A stretch of DNA of 39,446 bases from Gemmatimonadota bacterium (GCA_031127095.1 JARIEX010000018.1:1-39446); one strand, 5' to 3'; positions 10,894 to 19,069 are shown, counted from the first letter of the stretch. Made by a program: numbers and translations. Notes: a model not told the origin generated them from the letters alone.

Positions 10894-11021
10894 GAGTTGT
10901 GAGTGCAAGTGGGAAGTCGTGAGTCGAACAACGACTTGGAGCTCACAACAAACGGGCTGCGGAGAGTTACTCTCCGCAGCCCGTCGTTGCACTCACGACT
11001 CGAAACTTGAACTCACCACTC
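10894..11021. repeat. 128-bp nested imperfect palindrome with TGAGT repeats
   Basis: Four nested inverted arms share one centre. The core is a perfect 15-bp stem with a TTA loop (10952-10966 / 10970-10984). Outside it lie CAACGAC / GTCGTTG (10929-10935 / 10983-10989), AGTCGTGAGT / ACTCACGACT (10915-10924 / 10991-11000), and a 16-bp arm with two mismatches (10894-10909 / 11006-11021). TGAGT recurs at about 10-25 bp intervals on both arms. It fills most of the gap between the convergent aconitase and lipoprotein genes. It may act as a bidirectional terminator, a REP-type element or a small miniature transposable element. Confidence 0.8.
10952..10984. terminator. Strong hairpin, probable bidirectional terminator
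   Basis: Perfect 15-bp stem, 3-nt loop, 11 G/C pairs of 15, located 87 nt after the acnA stop and before the convergent gene's stop. There is no T-tract on either side, so termination is inferred from position and stability only. Confidence 0.55.
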
Positions 11022-11037
11022 CATACCCACGTGAGTG

Positions 11038-11937
11038 TCAGTCCTCTCGCCCATCTTTGTCATCATCCCGAAATGCCCGGAATGCATTCCGGATGTTGTT
11101 CTGTACCTGCGCCCGCACCTGCCCCGGCGTGTTCGCAGCGGCCGGCGAGTACAGCCCGCCGCTCGAGCGCAGGAACCACGTGCTGAGGTCGATCGTGACC
11201 GTGACGTCGTCGCCACCGGTGCCGACCACGAGCGGCTCGGTGAGCGGCACGGTGAGCTTCGCGTTCACATCGTTCACGAACACGAACGGCGTGCCATTGA
11301 AGGTGCCTTCGAGGCGCAGGCTGATGTCACGGAAGGTCGGATTGGCCTGACGGAACGCCACGTCGGCGGAATCGCTGCTCGTGACCTTGTAGAGCCACAG
11401 ACGGATCGACGAGTACGTGCCGGCCGGCACCTCAACGGCCACCCGTGCGCCGTCGGCGCCATTCACCGGGACGTCCACCAGATACGGCCCCACGCGGATC
11501 TCGGCGCAGTCATCATCGTCGTCGTCGCGTGACGACGATCCCGACGACGAGCTGGACGACCGCCCTGTGGTCTCGTCGTCATCGTCGTCCGAACAGACCG
11601 CCGTGGCCGACTTGAGCTTGACGTTACGAACCACGAGCTGGGCCTTCGTGACCAGCAACACATCACCATCGCGCGCAATGCGCATGCCAGCCGCGCTGGT
11701 GGTAATGGTGGGAACAGTGCCGACGGCCGCGGTGCTCCCCGCCGGACCGGCCGCGGCGGGGGCCACCAGCGCAGTCGCACCGGACGTGCGGGCGAGCTGA
11801 AAGCCAACGCCGACCATGTTGCCCGACGACGGTCCTGTCCCGCTCTCGCACGCGGCCAGTGCGAGGGCGGACAGCGCGGCGACGGTCCGCATCGCGGTGC
11901 GTGATGCGATCCTGCAGTGCAACGGCAGCCTGGTCAT
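11038..11937 (-). CDS. Exported lipoprotein, DUF4382-like, with an Asp/Ser-rich run
   Basis: 299 aa from the ATG at 11937, chosen because GAGGAA sits at a good distance upstream; a second ATG at 11889 is possible. The N-terminus ends ALALAACES, a lipobox with the lipid-modified Cys. The body resembles DUF4382 proteins: alternating strands with VTKAQLVVRNVKLKS and later VDVPVNGADGARVAVEVPAGTYSSIRLWLYKV, predicting a beta-sandwich. Between these lie DDDDE, a six-Ser run, SGSSSR and six Asp, and the C-terminus is FRDDDKDGRED. The acidic runs could bind calcium or be flexible linkers. No enzyme motif. Monocistronic, convergent with acnA. The family name is moderately sure, the role unknown. Confidence 0.75.
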   Translation of the reverse strand: MTRLPLHCRIASRTAMRTVAALSALALAACESGTGPSSGNMVGVGFQLARTSGATALVAPAAAGPAGSTAAVGTVPTITTSAAGMRIARDGDVLLVTKAQLVVRNVKLKSATAVCSDDDDDETTGRSSSSSSGSSSRDDDDDDCAEIRVGPYLVDVPVNGADGARVAVEVPAGTYSSIRLWLYKVTSSDSADVAFRQANPTFRDISLRLEGTFNGTPFVFVNDVNAKLTVPLTEPLVVGTGGDDVTVTIDLSTWFLRSSGGLYSPAAANTPGQVRAQVQNNIRNAFRAFRDDDKDGRED

Positions 11938-12134
11938 ATTGCGTTCCTCAGAGATACCACAGAGCGACGTGGCGCCGATCTGGCGCCGACGGGATATGTT
12001 GGGGGGATCGTTCGGATTCCTCCGTGATGCAACGCACACTCGGCCCGCTGTGCCATGTCATGGCCGGTACACGCCGTCTCATCGTGTGACGCGAGGCACG
12101 CGGTGTTATACCCCGCCCCCACCCTTGGTGTCCC

Positions 12135-13040
12135 ATGCCTGCCCCAATCGTGCTGTTGGTGAACCCTGCGGCTGGCGGCGGACGGGCCTTGCGGGTGGCT
12201 CGTGCGGCTCAGGACGCCTTTACCACGGCGGGACTCGAGGTGGTCGTGCGCGAGACCAGCGCGCCGGGCGATGAAGCGCGGATCGCCGCCGAGGCCAGCC
12301 GTGCCGGGGCCCGGGCGCTAGCGGTGGTCGGGGGCGACGGCGCGATCAGCCATGCGGCGCGCGGCCTGCTGGAGGGAGAGGCCGGCGGCGGTGCACGGGT
12401 CCCGCTGGCCGTGTTTGCGGCCGGGACCGGCAACGACTATGCGAAGTCGCTCACGGCGCCGGCGCACGATGTCCGGCGAATGGTGGCGCATGTGGCTGCC
12501 GGTGCCACGCAGCGGGTGGACGTGGGCTTCGTGAACGACGTGCCGTTCGTCAATGCGGCCGGGTTCGGGTTCGACGTGGCCGTGCTGGAGCGGATGCAGA
12601 CGCCGGGACGCCTGCGTGGTGCGGCCGCGTATGTGAGCACCGCGTTCGGCGCCTTGTTCGGCTATCGCGGGTTCCACGCGCGCCGCGCGGGCATCGATGA
12701 CCCCACGCAGCCCACCGACCGCCGCCTGATGGTGGTGTACGCCAACGGCCGCTGCTTCGGGGGGGCCTTCCGCATCGCGCCCGGCGCAGCGCTCGACAAC
12801 GGGGTGCTCGATTGCATCACGATCCGGGACGTGGCCCCGTTGGCCCGCGTGCCGCTGTTCGCCAAGGCGATGCGCGGCACGCACTTATCATCACCGCATG
12901 TGGAGGTCCGGCGCGACCGCACGTTCCAGCTGTCGTTCGCGGCCCCGCCAGTGTTCGAGACCGATGGCGAGCTCCATCGGTCCGCCACCAGCGACATCGC
13001 GGTGCACGTCCGCGCCGGTGCGCTCACGGTGATCCGCTAG
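12135..13040 (+). CDS. Diacylglycerol kinase-family lipid kinase (YegS/BmrU type)
   Basis: 301 aa, the usual length. It phosphorylates a lipid hydroxyl with ATP. The nucleotide-binding N-domain shows IVLLVNPAAGGGRA (5-18), VVGGDGAISHAARG (the GGDGT block, with Ala for Thr) and PLAVFAAGTGNDYAKSL. The C-terminal beta-sandwich carries NAAGFGFDVAVLERM, a Gly/Asn-rich GRCFGGAFRIAPGA and the ending IAVHVRAGALTVI. No membrane segment, so it is a soluble or peripheral enzyme. The substrate (diacylglycerol, phosphatidylglycerol or another lipid) cannot be told. A TTATAC at 12106-12111 may be its -10. A hairpin follows the stop. Confidence 0.93.
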   Translation: MPAPIVLLVNPAAGGGRALRVARAAQDAFTTAGLEVVVRETSAPGDEARIAAEASRAGARALAVVGGDGAISHAARGLLEGEAGGGARVPLAVFAAGTGNDYAKSLTAPAHDVRRMVAHVAAGATQRVDVGFVNDVPFVNAAGFGFDVAVLERMQTPGRLRGAAAYVSTAFGALFGYRGFHARRAGIDDPTQPTDRRLMVVYANGRCFGGAFRIAPGAALDNGVLDCITIRDVAPLARVPLFAKAMRGTHLSSPHVEVRRDRTFQLSFAAPPVFETDGELHRSATSDIAVHVRAGALTVIR

Positions 13041-13055
13041 TCGGCCACGCCGGTA

Positions 13056-13108
13056 GGGCACGCAGAACACCCCGCCACCGGAATCCCGGTGACGGGGTGT
13101 GCGTGCCC
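13056..13108 (+). terminator. Long hairpin after the lipid kinase gene
   Basis: Inverted arms GGGCACGC / GCGTGCCC, ACACCCCG / CGGGGTGT and CACCGG / CCGGTG pair in order (13056-13081 with 13086-13108), with a 3-nt bulge (13064-13066), one C/A mismatch and a 4-nt loop. It starts 15 nt after the stop codon. No T-tract follows. The rest of the 347-bp gap up to 13387 holds only a small hairpin (GTCCCC / GGGGAC, 13256-13271) and no convincing gene. Confidence 0.65.
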
Positions 13109-13387
13109 CTCCACGAAGCACGTCCAGCGCCCTCTTCCCTCGGGTCGTTGGATTTGCACAAGTCGTGCCACCGCGCCAATCCCGCGCGCCAGAGGCACGG
13201 CCGGCGGAAACAGACGCGACGCGTCCGACGTTGTCCTCTGGTGGCGGCAGGGGTCGTCCCCCCACGGGGACACACCGCCGAAACGCCGCCGGTGCAGCGG
13301 GCGGCGCCGCCAGCGCGTAGCATCCATGTCTGTGATTGTGTCGCGCGATTGGTCGCGTGCACCAACCCCTTCCCTTCGGAGTCGTTG

Positions 13388-13966
13388 ATGTCCATCCGCT
13401 CGTGCACTGCGCGCCTTGCCTCGACGCTCGCCGTCGTCCTGCTCACCATCCCGTCGTTGGCATCGGCGCAGGCCCCCGCGTCGACGGCCCTCACGGTCGG
13501 CGCGGCCGCTCCTGATTTCACCGTCACCGTGGTCACGGCGGCCGGCGTGGCCGCCAAGCCGTTCACGCTCTCCGAGCACCGGGGCGAGACCGTTGTGCTG
13601 GCGTTCTTCCCGAAGGCACGCACGAGTGGCTGCACGGTGCAGATGGAGTCGTATCGCGATCAGTACGCGCAGACCTTTCAGAGCGGCAAGAAAGTCACGC
13701 TCATCGGTGTGAGCATCGACTCGGACACGGCGCTCATCTCGTGGGCCAAGGACGCCAAGTTCCAGTTCCATTTCGCGGCCGACACCGATCGCAAGGTGGG
13801 CGTGGCGTACGGCGCCAATGCAGGCACCGGGTACCACAAGCGCCATCTCTACGTGATCGACCCCAAGGGGAAGATCAGCTACATCGCCACGCCGTTCAGC
13901 CAGATGTCCGCCGCCGCGTACACCGACCTCGGCGCGGCCATCGTGCAGTCCGGCGGCGTGAAGTAA
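13388..13966 (+). CDS. Exported peroxiredoxin (AhpC/TSA, BCP/PrxQ-like)
   Basis: 192 aa with a Sec signal ending LASAQA (about residues 1-29), so it acts in the periplasm. The thioredoxin fold begins VGAAAPDFTVTVV. The active-site loop FFPKARTSGCTVQ places the peroxidatic Cys at 82. In BCP/PrxQ proteins this loop is normally TPGCT; here Ser replaces Pro. No second Cys follows at +5 and none occurs elsewhere in the mature protein, so it should work as a 1-Cys enzyme needing an external thiol. It reduces peroxides to water or alcohols. GGAG lies 7 nt before the ATG. Glycerate kinase follows 28 bp downstream on the same strand and may be cotranscribed. Confidence 0.9.
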   Translation: MSIRSCTARLASTLAVVLLTIPSLASAQAPASTALTVGAAAPDFTVTVVTAAGVAAKPFTLSEHRGETVVLAFFPKARTSGCTVQMESYRDQYAQTFQSGKKVTLIGVSIDSDTALISWAKDAKFQFHFAADTDRKVGVAYGANAGTGYHKRHLYVIDPKGKISYIATPFSQMSAAAYTDLGAAIVQSGGVK

Positions 13967-13994
13967 ACGCCGCACCCGTCAGCCCGTAGGCCGC

Positions 13995-15497
13995 GTGACC
14001 ACCACGCCGCCGCCCCGCGCCCTGCTCTCGGCGGTATACCACGCCGCGGTGCAGGGCGCGGCCCCGTTTCCGCGCACGCGCGACGCGGTACGCGACTGGT
14101 TCGCCGCGCGCCCCACCCTCCCGGCCCACGCGCCGGTGGTCGTGATCGCGCTCGGGAAGGCGGCCCCCGCCATGATGGCGGGGGCGCTGGACGCCGTGGC
14201 CAGCCTGGGGCGCGTGGTCCACAGTGGACTCATCGTCGCCGCACACCACGCCTCGCCGGACGCCCACGCAGGGAGCACGGGCGTCGCCGTGCTCCCGCCG
14301 CAGATTCGCGTGATGATCGGTGATCATCCCGTGCCCGGACCGGCCTCGCTCGACGCCGCCGACGCCCTCGAGTCACTCGTCCACGAGCTGGAACCCGGCA
14401 CCATCGCGATCGTGCTGCTGTCGGGCGGCACCACCTCCCTGTGCGCGGCACCGATCGCGGCGCTCTCCCAGGCGGTCGGCGACGCCGAACGCGCGCAGGC
14501 GCATCTGGCCAATCTGGCGCAGACCCTGCTCGAATCCGGACTCGCCATCCACGAGATGAACGCGATCCGGCGCCGGGTACTGCGCTGGGGGGCCGGACGC
14601 CTCGCGGTGGCCCTCGTGGGCCGCGGCGCCGCCCACGTACCGGTGTTCGCGATCTCCGATGTCATCGGCGACGATCCCGCGGTGATCGGTTCCGGTCCGT
14701 GTACCGCCGATCCATTGGACGACGCCACCTTCCTCGCCTTGCTCGACGCGCACGACATGCGCGCCCGCGTGGAGCGCGCGATGGGCGTGGTACTCGGTCT
14801 GGAAGGGGCAGGCCACCCGCCCGTGGTGCCCTCGGCCAGCCATCCCGCGTTCGAGCGCGTGGGATACACCCTCGTGGCGCGGAACCGCGATGCGGTGCAG
14901 GCCATGGCGGATCACGCCCGCGCGACTGGCATCACGGCGCTCCACGTGCAGGATGCCCCACTCGAAGGCGACGCCGCACAGCTGGGGGATTCGCTCGCGC
15001 GACTCGCGCTGCAGATGGCACACCAGGCGCCGCAGGGGACGTCGCTGCTGCTGTGCGGTGGCGAGCCGGTGGTCAACCTGCGCGAAACCATCGACCGGGC
15101 ACTGGCGCGCGGCGAGGAGGACGACCTGCTCCCCGCAGGGAGCAGCCTCCCCGTGGCCGATGAGCCGCTGCGCGGCGGTCGCATGCAGGTCCTCGCCCTC
15201 TCGGCCGCACTCGCGCTCGAGGAGGCCGCCCACGGCGACCCCGCGGCATGGCGCATCACGGTGCTGGCCGCCGGGACCGACGGCCGAGACGGGCCCACCG
15301 ACGCCGCCGGTGCGATCGTCGATGCCGCCGTGCCCGGGCTGGCCCGTCGTGCCGGGCGGTCACCCGAGGCGGATCTCGCCACCGGGCGGTCGTGGCTGCC
15401 GCTCGATGCCGCCGACGCTCTGCTCCGCCCCGGTCCCACGGGCACGAACGTGATGGACGTGGTCGCGCTGCTGATCCGCGACGGCACACGCGGCTGA
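13995..15497 (+). CDS. Glycerate 2-kinase (DUF4147/MOFRL family)
   Basis: 500 aa; makes 2-phosphoglycerate from D-glycerate and ATP, linking glyoxylate, serine or tartrate breakdown to glycolysis. The N-terminal DUF4147 domain shows VVIALGKAAPAMMAGAL, GDHPVPGPASLDAA, VLLSGGTTSLC and MNAIRRRVLRWGAGRLA. Then come ISDVIGDDPAVIGSGPC and the C-terminal MOFRL domain with LLLCGGEPVVNLR and AAGTDGRDGPTDAAGAIVD. It is somewhat longer than typical members (about 420-450), mainly by inserts near 340-380. The start is GTG at 13995 with only a weak AGG upstream. It lies just downstream of the peroxiredoxin gene. Confidence 0.93.
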   Translation: MTTTPPPRALLSAVYHAAVQGAAPFPRTRDAVRDWFAARPTLPAHAPVVVIALGKAAPAMMAGALDAVASLGRVVHSGLIVAAHHASPDAHAGSTGVAVLPPQIRVMIGDHPVPGPASLDAADALESLVHELEPGTIAIVLLSGGTTSLCAAPIAALSQAVGDAERAQAHLANLAQTLLESGLAIHEMNAIRRRVLRWGAGRLAVALVGRGAAHVPVFAISDVIGDDPAVIGSGPCTADPLDDATFLALLDAHDMRARVERAMGVVLGLEGAGHPPVVPSASHPAFERVGYTLVARNRDAVQAMADHARATGITALHVQDAPLEGDAAQLGDSLARLALQMAHQAPQGTSLLLCGGEPVVNLRETIDRALARGEEDDLLPAGSSLPVADEPLRGGRMQVLALSAALALEEAAHGDPAAWRITVLAAGTDGRDGPTDAAGAIVDAAVPGLARRAGRSPEADLATGRSWLPLDAADALLRPGPTGTNVMDVVALLIRDGTRG

Positions 15498-15532
15498 TCC
15501 GCCGCCGCCGTGCGTAGCGGTGCGCCGGTCGG

Positions 15533-15538
15533 TATCGT
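15533..15538 (+). promoter_or_regulatory. Candidate -10 hexamer of the TetR gene
   Basis: TATCGT followed by exactly six bases and the ATG at 15545, the layout of leaderless promoters. No ribosome binding site and no clear -35 are present in the 47-bp gap. Confidence 0.4.
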
Positions 15539-15544
15539 TGGCGG

Positions 15545-16375
15545 ATGCCCGCCAAACGCGCCGTCCGTTCCGCCGCCCGTGGTACTGCCCCGGGTGGCAC
15601 TGTCCGCAGCGCCACCCGGGTCGCCGACGATGCCGTGCCGGCATCGGGCGCGGGCGCCTCAGTCGGGACGGAGATCGCCGCCGTGCCCATGACGGCCCCG
15701 GAGGCACCGGCCGCGGACGCCTTTCGCCGGCGCCCGCGGCAGTCCAGAGGACAGGCGCGAGTGGAGTTGCTGCTCGATGCCGCCGCAGCCGTCATTGCGG
15801 AGCAAGGGCTGCAGGCCGCCACCGCCGAAGCCATCGCCCTGCGCGCGAAGACCGCGAAGGGATCGCTGTACCAGTTCTTCCCCAACCGGGACGCGGTGCT
15901 GGCCGCGCTCGCGCTCCGGTACGCCGACGAGATGCGCGCCATCCACGAGCGGGCGTTTCCCATGGATCCGCACGGCGTTCCGCTGGACCGCTTGATCGAT
16001 CGCATCGTCAAACCGCTCGCCGAGTTTCACGACACGCACCCCGCGTTCCGGCGCGTGTTCGCCACGGTGGAAGGTCCCGCCGATGACACGCGGTCCGCGC
16101 CGACGCGCCTGCGGGCGCAGCTCTTCGAATCGTTCGTGGATCGGCTCGACGTGCTCTTCGCGGCGCGCAATCCCACGCTCACCACGCGCGACCGCCGTCG
16201 CGTCGCGCTGGTGGCCGCTTCACTCGGCCAGTCGTTGCTCGCGCGCCGCGGCCGGGCGGTGCCCGCCGAGAAGAAGCCGCTGCTGGACGATCTGCGGCGG
16301 ATTCTGCTGGCGTATCTCCAGCCCGTGCTCGACCCGCCCGCGGCGAAGTCCCGGTCGCCGCGCAAAAAACGGTGA
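15545..16375 (+). CDS. TetR-family transcriptional regulator
   Basis: 276 aa. A disordered, Ala/Arg-rich N-terminal extension of about 65 residues precedes a standard TetR helix-turn-helix: RVELLLDAAAAVIAEQGLQAATAEAIALRAKTAKGSLYQFFPNRDAVLAAL, split here as AAAVIAEQGLQAAT and AKGSLYQFFPNRD. The ligand-binding half is helical and the C-terminus is basic (KSRSPRKKR). An internal ATG at 15689 would shorten the extension. It lies 44 bp upstream of aguB, same strand. In Pseudomonas the TetR protein AguR represses aguBA and responds to agmatine and N-carbamoylputrescine; the arrangement here suggests an analogous role, not proven by sequence. Confidence 0.9.
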   Translation: MPAKRAVRSAARGTAPGGTVRSATRVADDAVPASGAGASVGTEIAAVPMTAPEAPAADAFRRRPRQSRGQARVELLLDAAAAVIAEQGLQAATAEAIALRAKTAKGSLYQFFPNRDAVLAALALRYADEMRAIHERAFPMDPHGVPLDRLIDRIVKPLAEFHDTHPAFRRVFATVEGPADDTRSAPTRLRAQLFESFVDRLDVLFAARNPTLTTRDRRRVALVAASLGQSLLARRGRAVPAEKKPLLDDLRRILLAYLQPVLDPPAAKSRSPRKKR

Positions 16376-16419
16376 CGCGACCTCGTTGCCCCCGGCCCCG
16401 GGATCGGTGACTTTTCAGC

Positions 16420-17340
16420 ATGGCCAACATTGTGCATATCGGTGTCATTCAGGACACCGCGACGGACGATCTCGCCGGCAACGTCACCCACGCCATCGCC
16501 CGCGTACGCGAAGCGGCGGCGCGCGGCGCGCAGATCATCTGTCTGCAGGAGCTCTTCAACGCGCCGTACTTCTGCAAGAGCGTGAAGCCCGAACGGTTCG
16601 ACATCGCCGAACCCGCCGACGGCCCCACGGTGCAGACGTTTCAGGCGCTCGCGCGTGAACTCGATGTGGTCATCGTGGTGCCATTCTACGAACGCGAGGC
16701 TGCAGGGCTGTACCGCAACTCGGCCACCGTCATCGATGCCGACGGCCGCGTGCTCGGGACGTATCGCAAGATGCACATCCCGCACGATCCGCTCTTCGAG
16801 GAGAAGTACTACTTCGCCCCCGGTGACGTCACGGGCGACCAGCGCCACGACACCCATCCGGGCATCAACGGGTTCCGGGTGTGGCGCACGAAGTACGCCG
16901 ACATCGGGGTGCTGATCTGTTGGGATCAGTGGTACCCGGAAGCCGCGCGCATCACGGCCCTGCTGGGCGCGCAGATTCTGTTCTACCCCACGGCCATCGC
17001 GTGGCACCCCGCCGAGAAGGCCACCTTCGGCGACGCACAGGTCGATGCGTGGCGCACCGCGCAGCGCGCGCACGCGATCGCCAACGGCGTGTTTGTGGCC
17101 TCGCCCAACCGCGTGGGCTTCGAGGCGGAGCCGGGCACCGACGGACTGGAGTTCTTCGGGCAGTCGTTCATCGCCGATCCGTTCGGACGCTATCTCGCCC
17201 AGGCCGGCACGACGCCGGAAATTCTCGTGGCCGCGTGTGACCTTGGCCTGATCGAGGAGACCCGTCGGAACTGGCCGTTCCTGCGCGATCGTCGCATCGA
17301 TGCGTACGGGCCGATCACGCAGCGCTGGCTGGGACGTTGA
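16420..17340 (+). CDS. aguB: N-carbamoylputrescine amidase AguB
   Basis: 306 aa carbon-nitrogen hydrolase (nitrilase superfamily). It converts N-carbamoylputrescine to putrescine, CO2 and ammonia, the last step of the agmatine route. The catalytic triad is visible: Glu44 in CLQELFNAPYFC, Lys117 in RKMHIPHDPLFEEKYYF, Cys167 in IGVLICWDQWYPEAAR. The AguB-specific context (PYFC, FEEKYYFAPGD, NGVFVASPNRVG) separates it from other amidases. Soluble, no signal. Its stop overlaps the aguA TTG start by 3 bp, so the two enzymes are coupled. Confidence 0.95.
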   Translation: MANIVHIGVIQDTATDDLAGNVTHAIARVREAAARGAQIICLQELFNAPYFCKSVKPERFDIAEPADGPTVQTFQALARELDVVIVVPFYEREAAGLYRNSATVIDADGRVLGTYRKMHIPHDPLFEEKYYFAPGDVTGDQRHDTHPGINGFRVWRTKYADIGVLICWDQWYPEAARITALLGAQILFYPTAIAWHPAEKATFGDAQVDAWRTAQRAHAIANGVFVASPNRVGFEAEPGTDGLEFFGQSFIADPFGRYLAQAGTTPEILVAACDLGLIEETRRNWPFLRDRRIDAYGPITQRWLGR

Positions 17341-18413
17341 GCGGAGTGATCGCGCCCACGGCGCTCGGTCCGGTGCGGATGCCCGCCGAGTGGGAGCGCC
17401 ACGACGCCACGTGGATCGGCTGGCCCACGCACGAACCCGATTGGCCCGGCAAGTTCGCCCCGATCCCGTGGGTGTACGCCGAGATCGTGCGTGCTCTCGC
17501 GCCGCACGAACGGGTTGAGATTCTGTGTCAGGACGACGCCGTGTGCGACAGTGCGCGCGCTGCGTTGACCATGCACGATGTCGAGGCGTCACGGTATCGC
17601 CTGCACGTGCAGCCCACCGATCGCGTCTGGCTGCGCGACTCGGGGCCCACCGCGGTACACCGCGCCGACGGCCGCGTGGCGCTGGTGCACTGGGGGTTTG
17701 ACGCGTGGAGCAAGTACGACAACTACGCGCTCGATGGGCATGTCCCCGAGGCGGTATCCCGTGTGACGGCGCTCCCGCGCGTGGAAGCGGTGCGCCACGA
17801 CAACGGCCAGCGGCTCATCCTCGAGGGCGGCGGCATCGAGACCGACGGTCAGGGCACGCTGCTGGTGACCGAAGAATGGCTGCTCTCCGACGTCCAGGTA
17901 CGCAATCCGGGGTTTACGCGCGCCGACTACGAGCGCGCATTTCAGCAGTATCTCGGGATCACGCGCACCATCTGGCTGGGTGAGGGATGTGTGGGCGATG
18001 ACACCCACGGGCACGTGGACGACATCGCGCGGTTCGTGGCGCCGGGCGTGATCGTGCTGGCGCACGAAGAAGATCCGGCCGACGACAACCACGCACGCTC
18101 GCTCGACAACCTGCACCGGCTGCACCGCGCCACGGATGCGCGCGGTGAACCGCTGGAAGTCGTCACGCTGCCGTATCCGCGCGCGGTGATCATGGACGGA
18201 ACGCGCCTGCCGGCCAGCTACGCGAACTTCTACCTCGCCAACGGAGTGTGCCTCGTGCCCACGTTCAACGACCCGAACGACCGTGTCGCGCTGAACACCA
18301 TGGCGGCGCTGCTGCCGGAGCACCGCATCGTGGGGATCCACGCGGTTGACCTCGTGTGGGGATTGGGCACGCTGCACTGCCTCAGCCAGCAGCAGCCGGC
18401 GGCGGCCTCATGA
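17337..18413 (+). CDS. aguA: Agmatine deiminase AguA
   Basis: 358 aa, full length for the peptidyl-arginine-deiminase-like fold. It hydrolyses agmatine to N-carbamoylputrescine and ammonia. Family blocks are in order: MPAEWERHDATWIGWP, DRVWLRDSGPTAV, YDNYALD, LEGGGIETDGQGTLL, HVDDIARFVAPG, YANFYLANG and VPTFNDPNDRVAL. The catalytic Cys348 is in GLGTLHCLSQQQP near the C-terminus. The TTG at 17337 overlaps the aguB stop; a GTG at 17346 is an alternative start. Its stop overlaps the next ATG by 4 bp (ATGA). Confidence 0.95.
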   Translation: MSGVIAPTALGPVRMPAEWERHDATWIGWPTHEPDWPGKFAPIPWVYAEIVRALAPHERVEILCQDDAVCDSARAALTMHDVEASRYRLHVQPTDRVWLRDSGPTAVHRADGRVALVHWGFDAWSKYDNYALDGHVPEAVSRVTALPRVEAVRHDNGQRLILEGGGIETDGQGTLLVTEEWLLSDVQVRNPGFTRADYERAFQQYLGITRTIWLGEGCVGDDTHGHVDDIARFVAPGVIVLAHEEDPADDNHARSLDNLHRLHRATDARGEPLEVVTLPYPRAVIMDGTRLPASYANFYLANGVCLVPTFNDPNDRVALNTMAALLPEHRIVGIHAVDLVWGLGTLHCLSQQQPAAAS

Positions 18414-19027
18414 CCATCCCGCCGATGCCACCAAGCGCCGACGACGAGCGTCAGCCGGCGCCACGACCCGAGCCCGCGCCGGACTTGCCCGGCTGGGCGC
18501 GCCACCGACCGAACGCCGAGGTCCCCAGCGAGGCGGTGATGGCGGCCTACATCGGCGCCAAGTGGGACCGGGTGTATCGCCGGAAGCTGGCCCCGTTCCT
18601 CGAGGACCCGTCGTTCGTCCCCACGTGGAACTGGAGCGCCGCGCTGGCGTTTCCGCCGGCCTGGTTTCTGTACCGGAAGCTGTACCTGCCGTTCGCGATC
18701 TTCTTTCTGCTTCCCGGGCTGGCCTTTCGCGTGCTCACGGGGACGGACAAGACGCTCACGATGCAGGCGCTGCAGCAGCCGGAAAACGAGTTCCTGCTGG
18801 TGATGAACGCCGCCATCTTCGTGTCCACCGTGATCGCCTCCGGGGGGACGGCCAACTGGTTCCTGTTCCGCCGCGCGCGGGCCGCCAACCGGCTCATCGT
18901 CCAGCAGCAGTTGCCCGCCGCCGAGGCGGAGCGGTTCCTCCACCGGGTGGGCGGCACGAACCGGATGGCCACGGGGCTCTTCGTGGCCTTCTCGCTGATG
19001 CTGGCCCTGGCCACGATCGGGGGATGA
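18410..19027 (+). CDS. DUF2628-family membrane protein
   Basis: 205 aa. A Pro-rich cytoplasmic N-terminus (about 45 aa) leads to the DUF2628 core: YIGAKWDRVYRRKLAPFLED, then TWNWSAALAFPPAWFLYRKLYLPF, the aromatic NWAA-FFGPLWLLYRK-like block of the family. Three hydrophobic segments follow (about 87-105, 130-150 and 180-203). Function of the family is unknown. It overlaps aguA by 4 bp, so it is made with the putrescine enzymes. A role in polyamine handling would be speculation from context. The ATG at 18410 is supported by the overlap. Confidence 0.82.
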   Translation: MTIPPMPPSADDERQPAPRPEPAPDLPGWARHRPNAEVPSEAVMAAYIGAKWDRVYRRKLAPFLEDPSFVPTWNWSAALAFPPAWFLYRKLYLPFAIFFLLPGLAFRVLTGTDKTLTMQALQQPENEFLLVMNAAIFVSTVIASGGTANWFLFRRARAANRLIVQQQLPAAEAERFLHRVGGTNRMATGLFVAFSLMLALATIGG

Positions 19028-19052
19028 GCGTGTGTCCCCGCCGTGCCCGGCT

Positions 19053-19069
19053 CGGCCCCGGCGGGGCCG
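19053..19069. other. GC hairpin between the aguBA operon and the ECF sigma gene
   Basis: CGGCCCC / GGGGCCG with a 3-nt loop, 25 nt after the DUF2628 stop and 34 nt before the sigma factor ATG. No T-tract. It may separate the two operons. No ECF-type GGAAC -35 motif is seen in the remaining sequence before the sigma gene. Confidence 0.4.

Noticed and set aside
13041-13387. Small RNA gene or riboswitch in the 347-bp gap
   Set aside because: Hairpins are present but there is no family signature or clear promoter, so only the terminator-like hairpin is reported.
13089-13388. Possible 99-aa gene in the gap before the peroxiredoxin
   Set aside because: No ribosome site, basic and Ser/Pro-rich composition, and it begins inside the terminator hairpin.
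16027-17592. Open frame of 521 codons on the minus strand over aguB
   Set aside because: Antisense to aguB, which has all catalytic residues; no recognisable domain.
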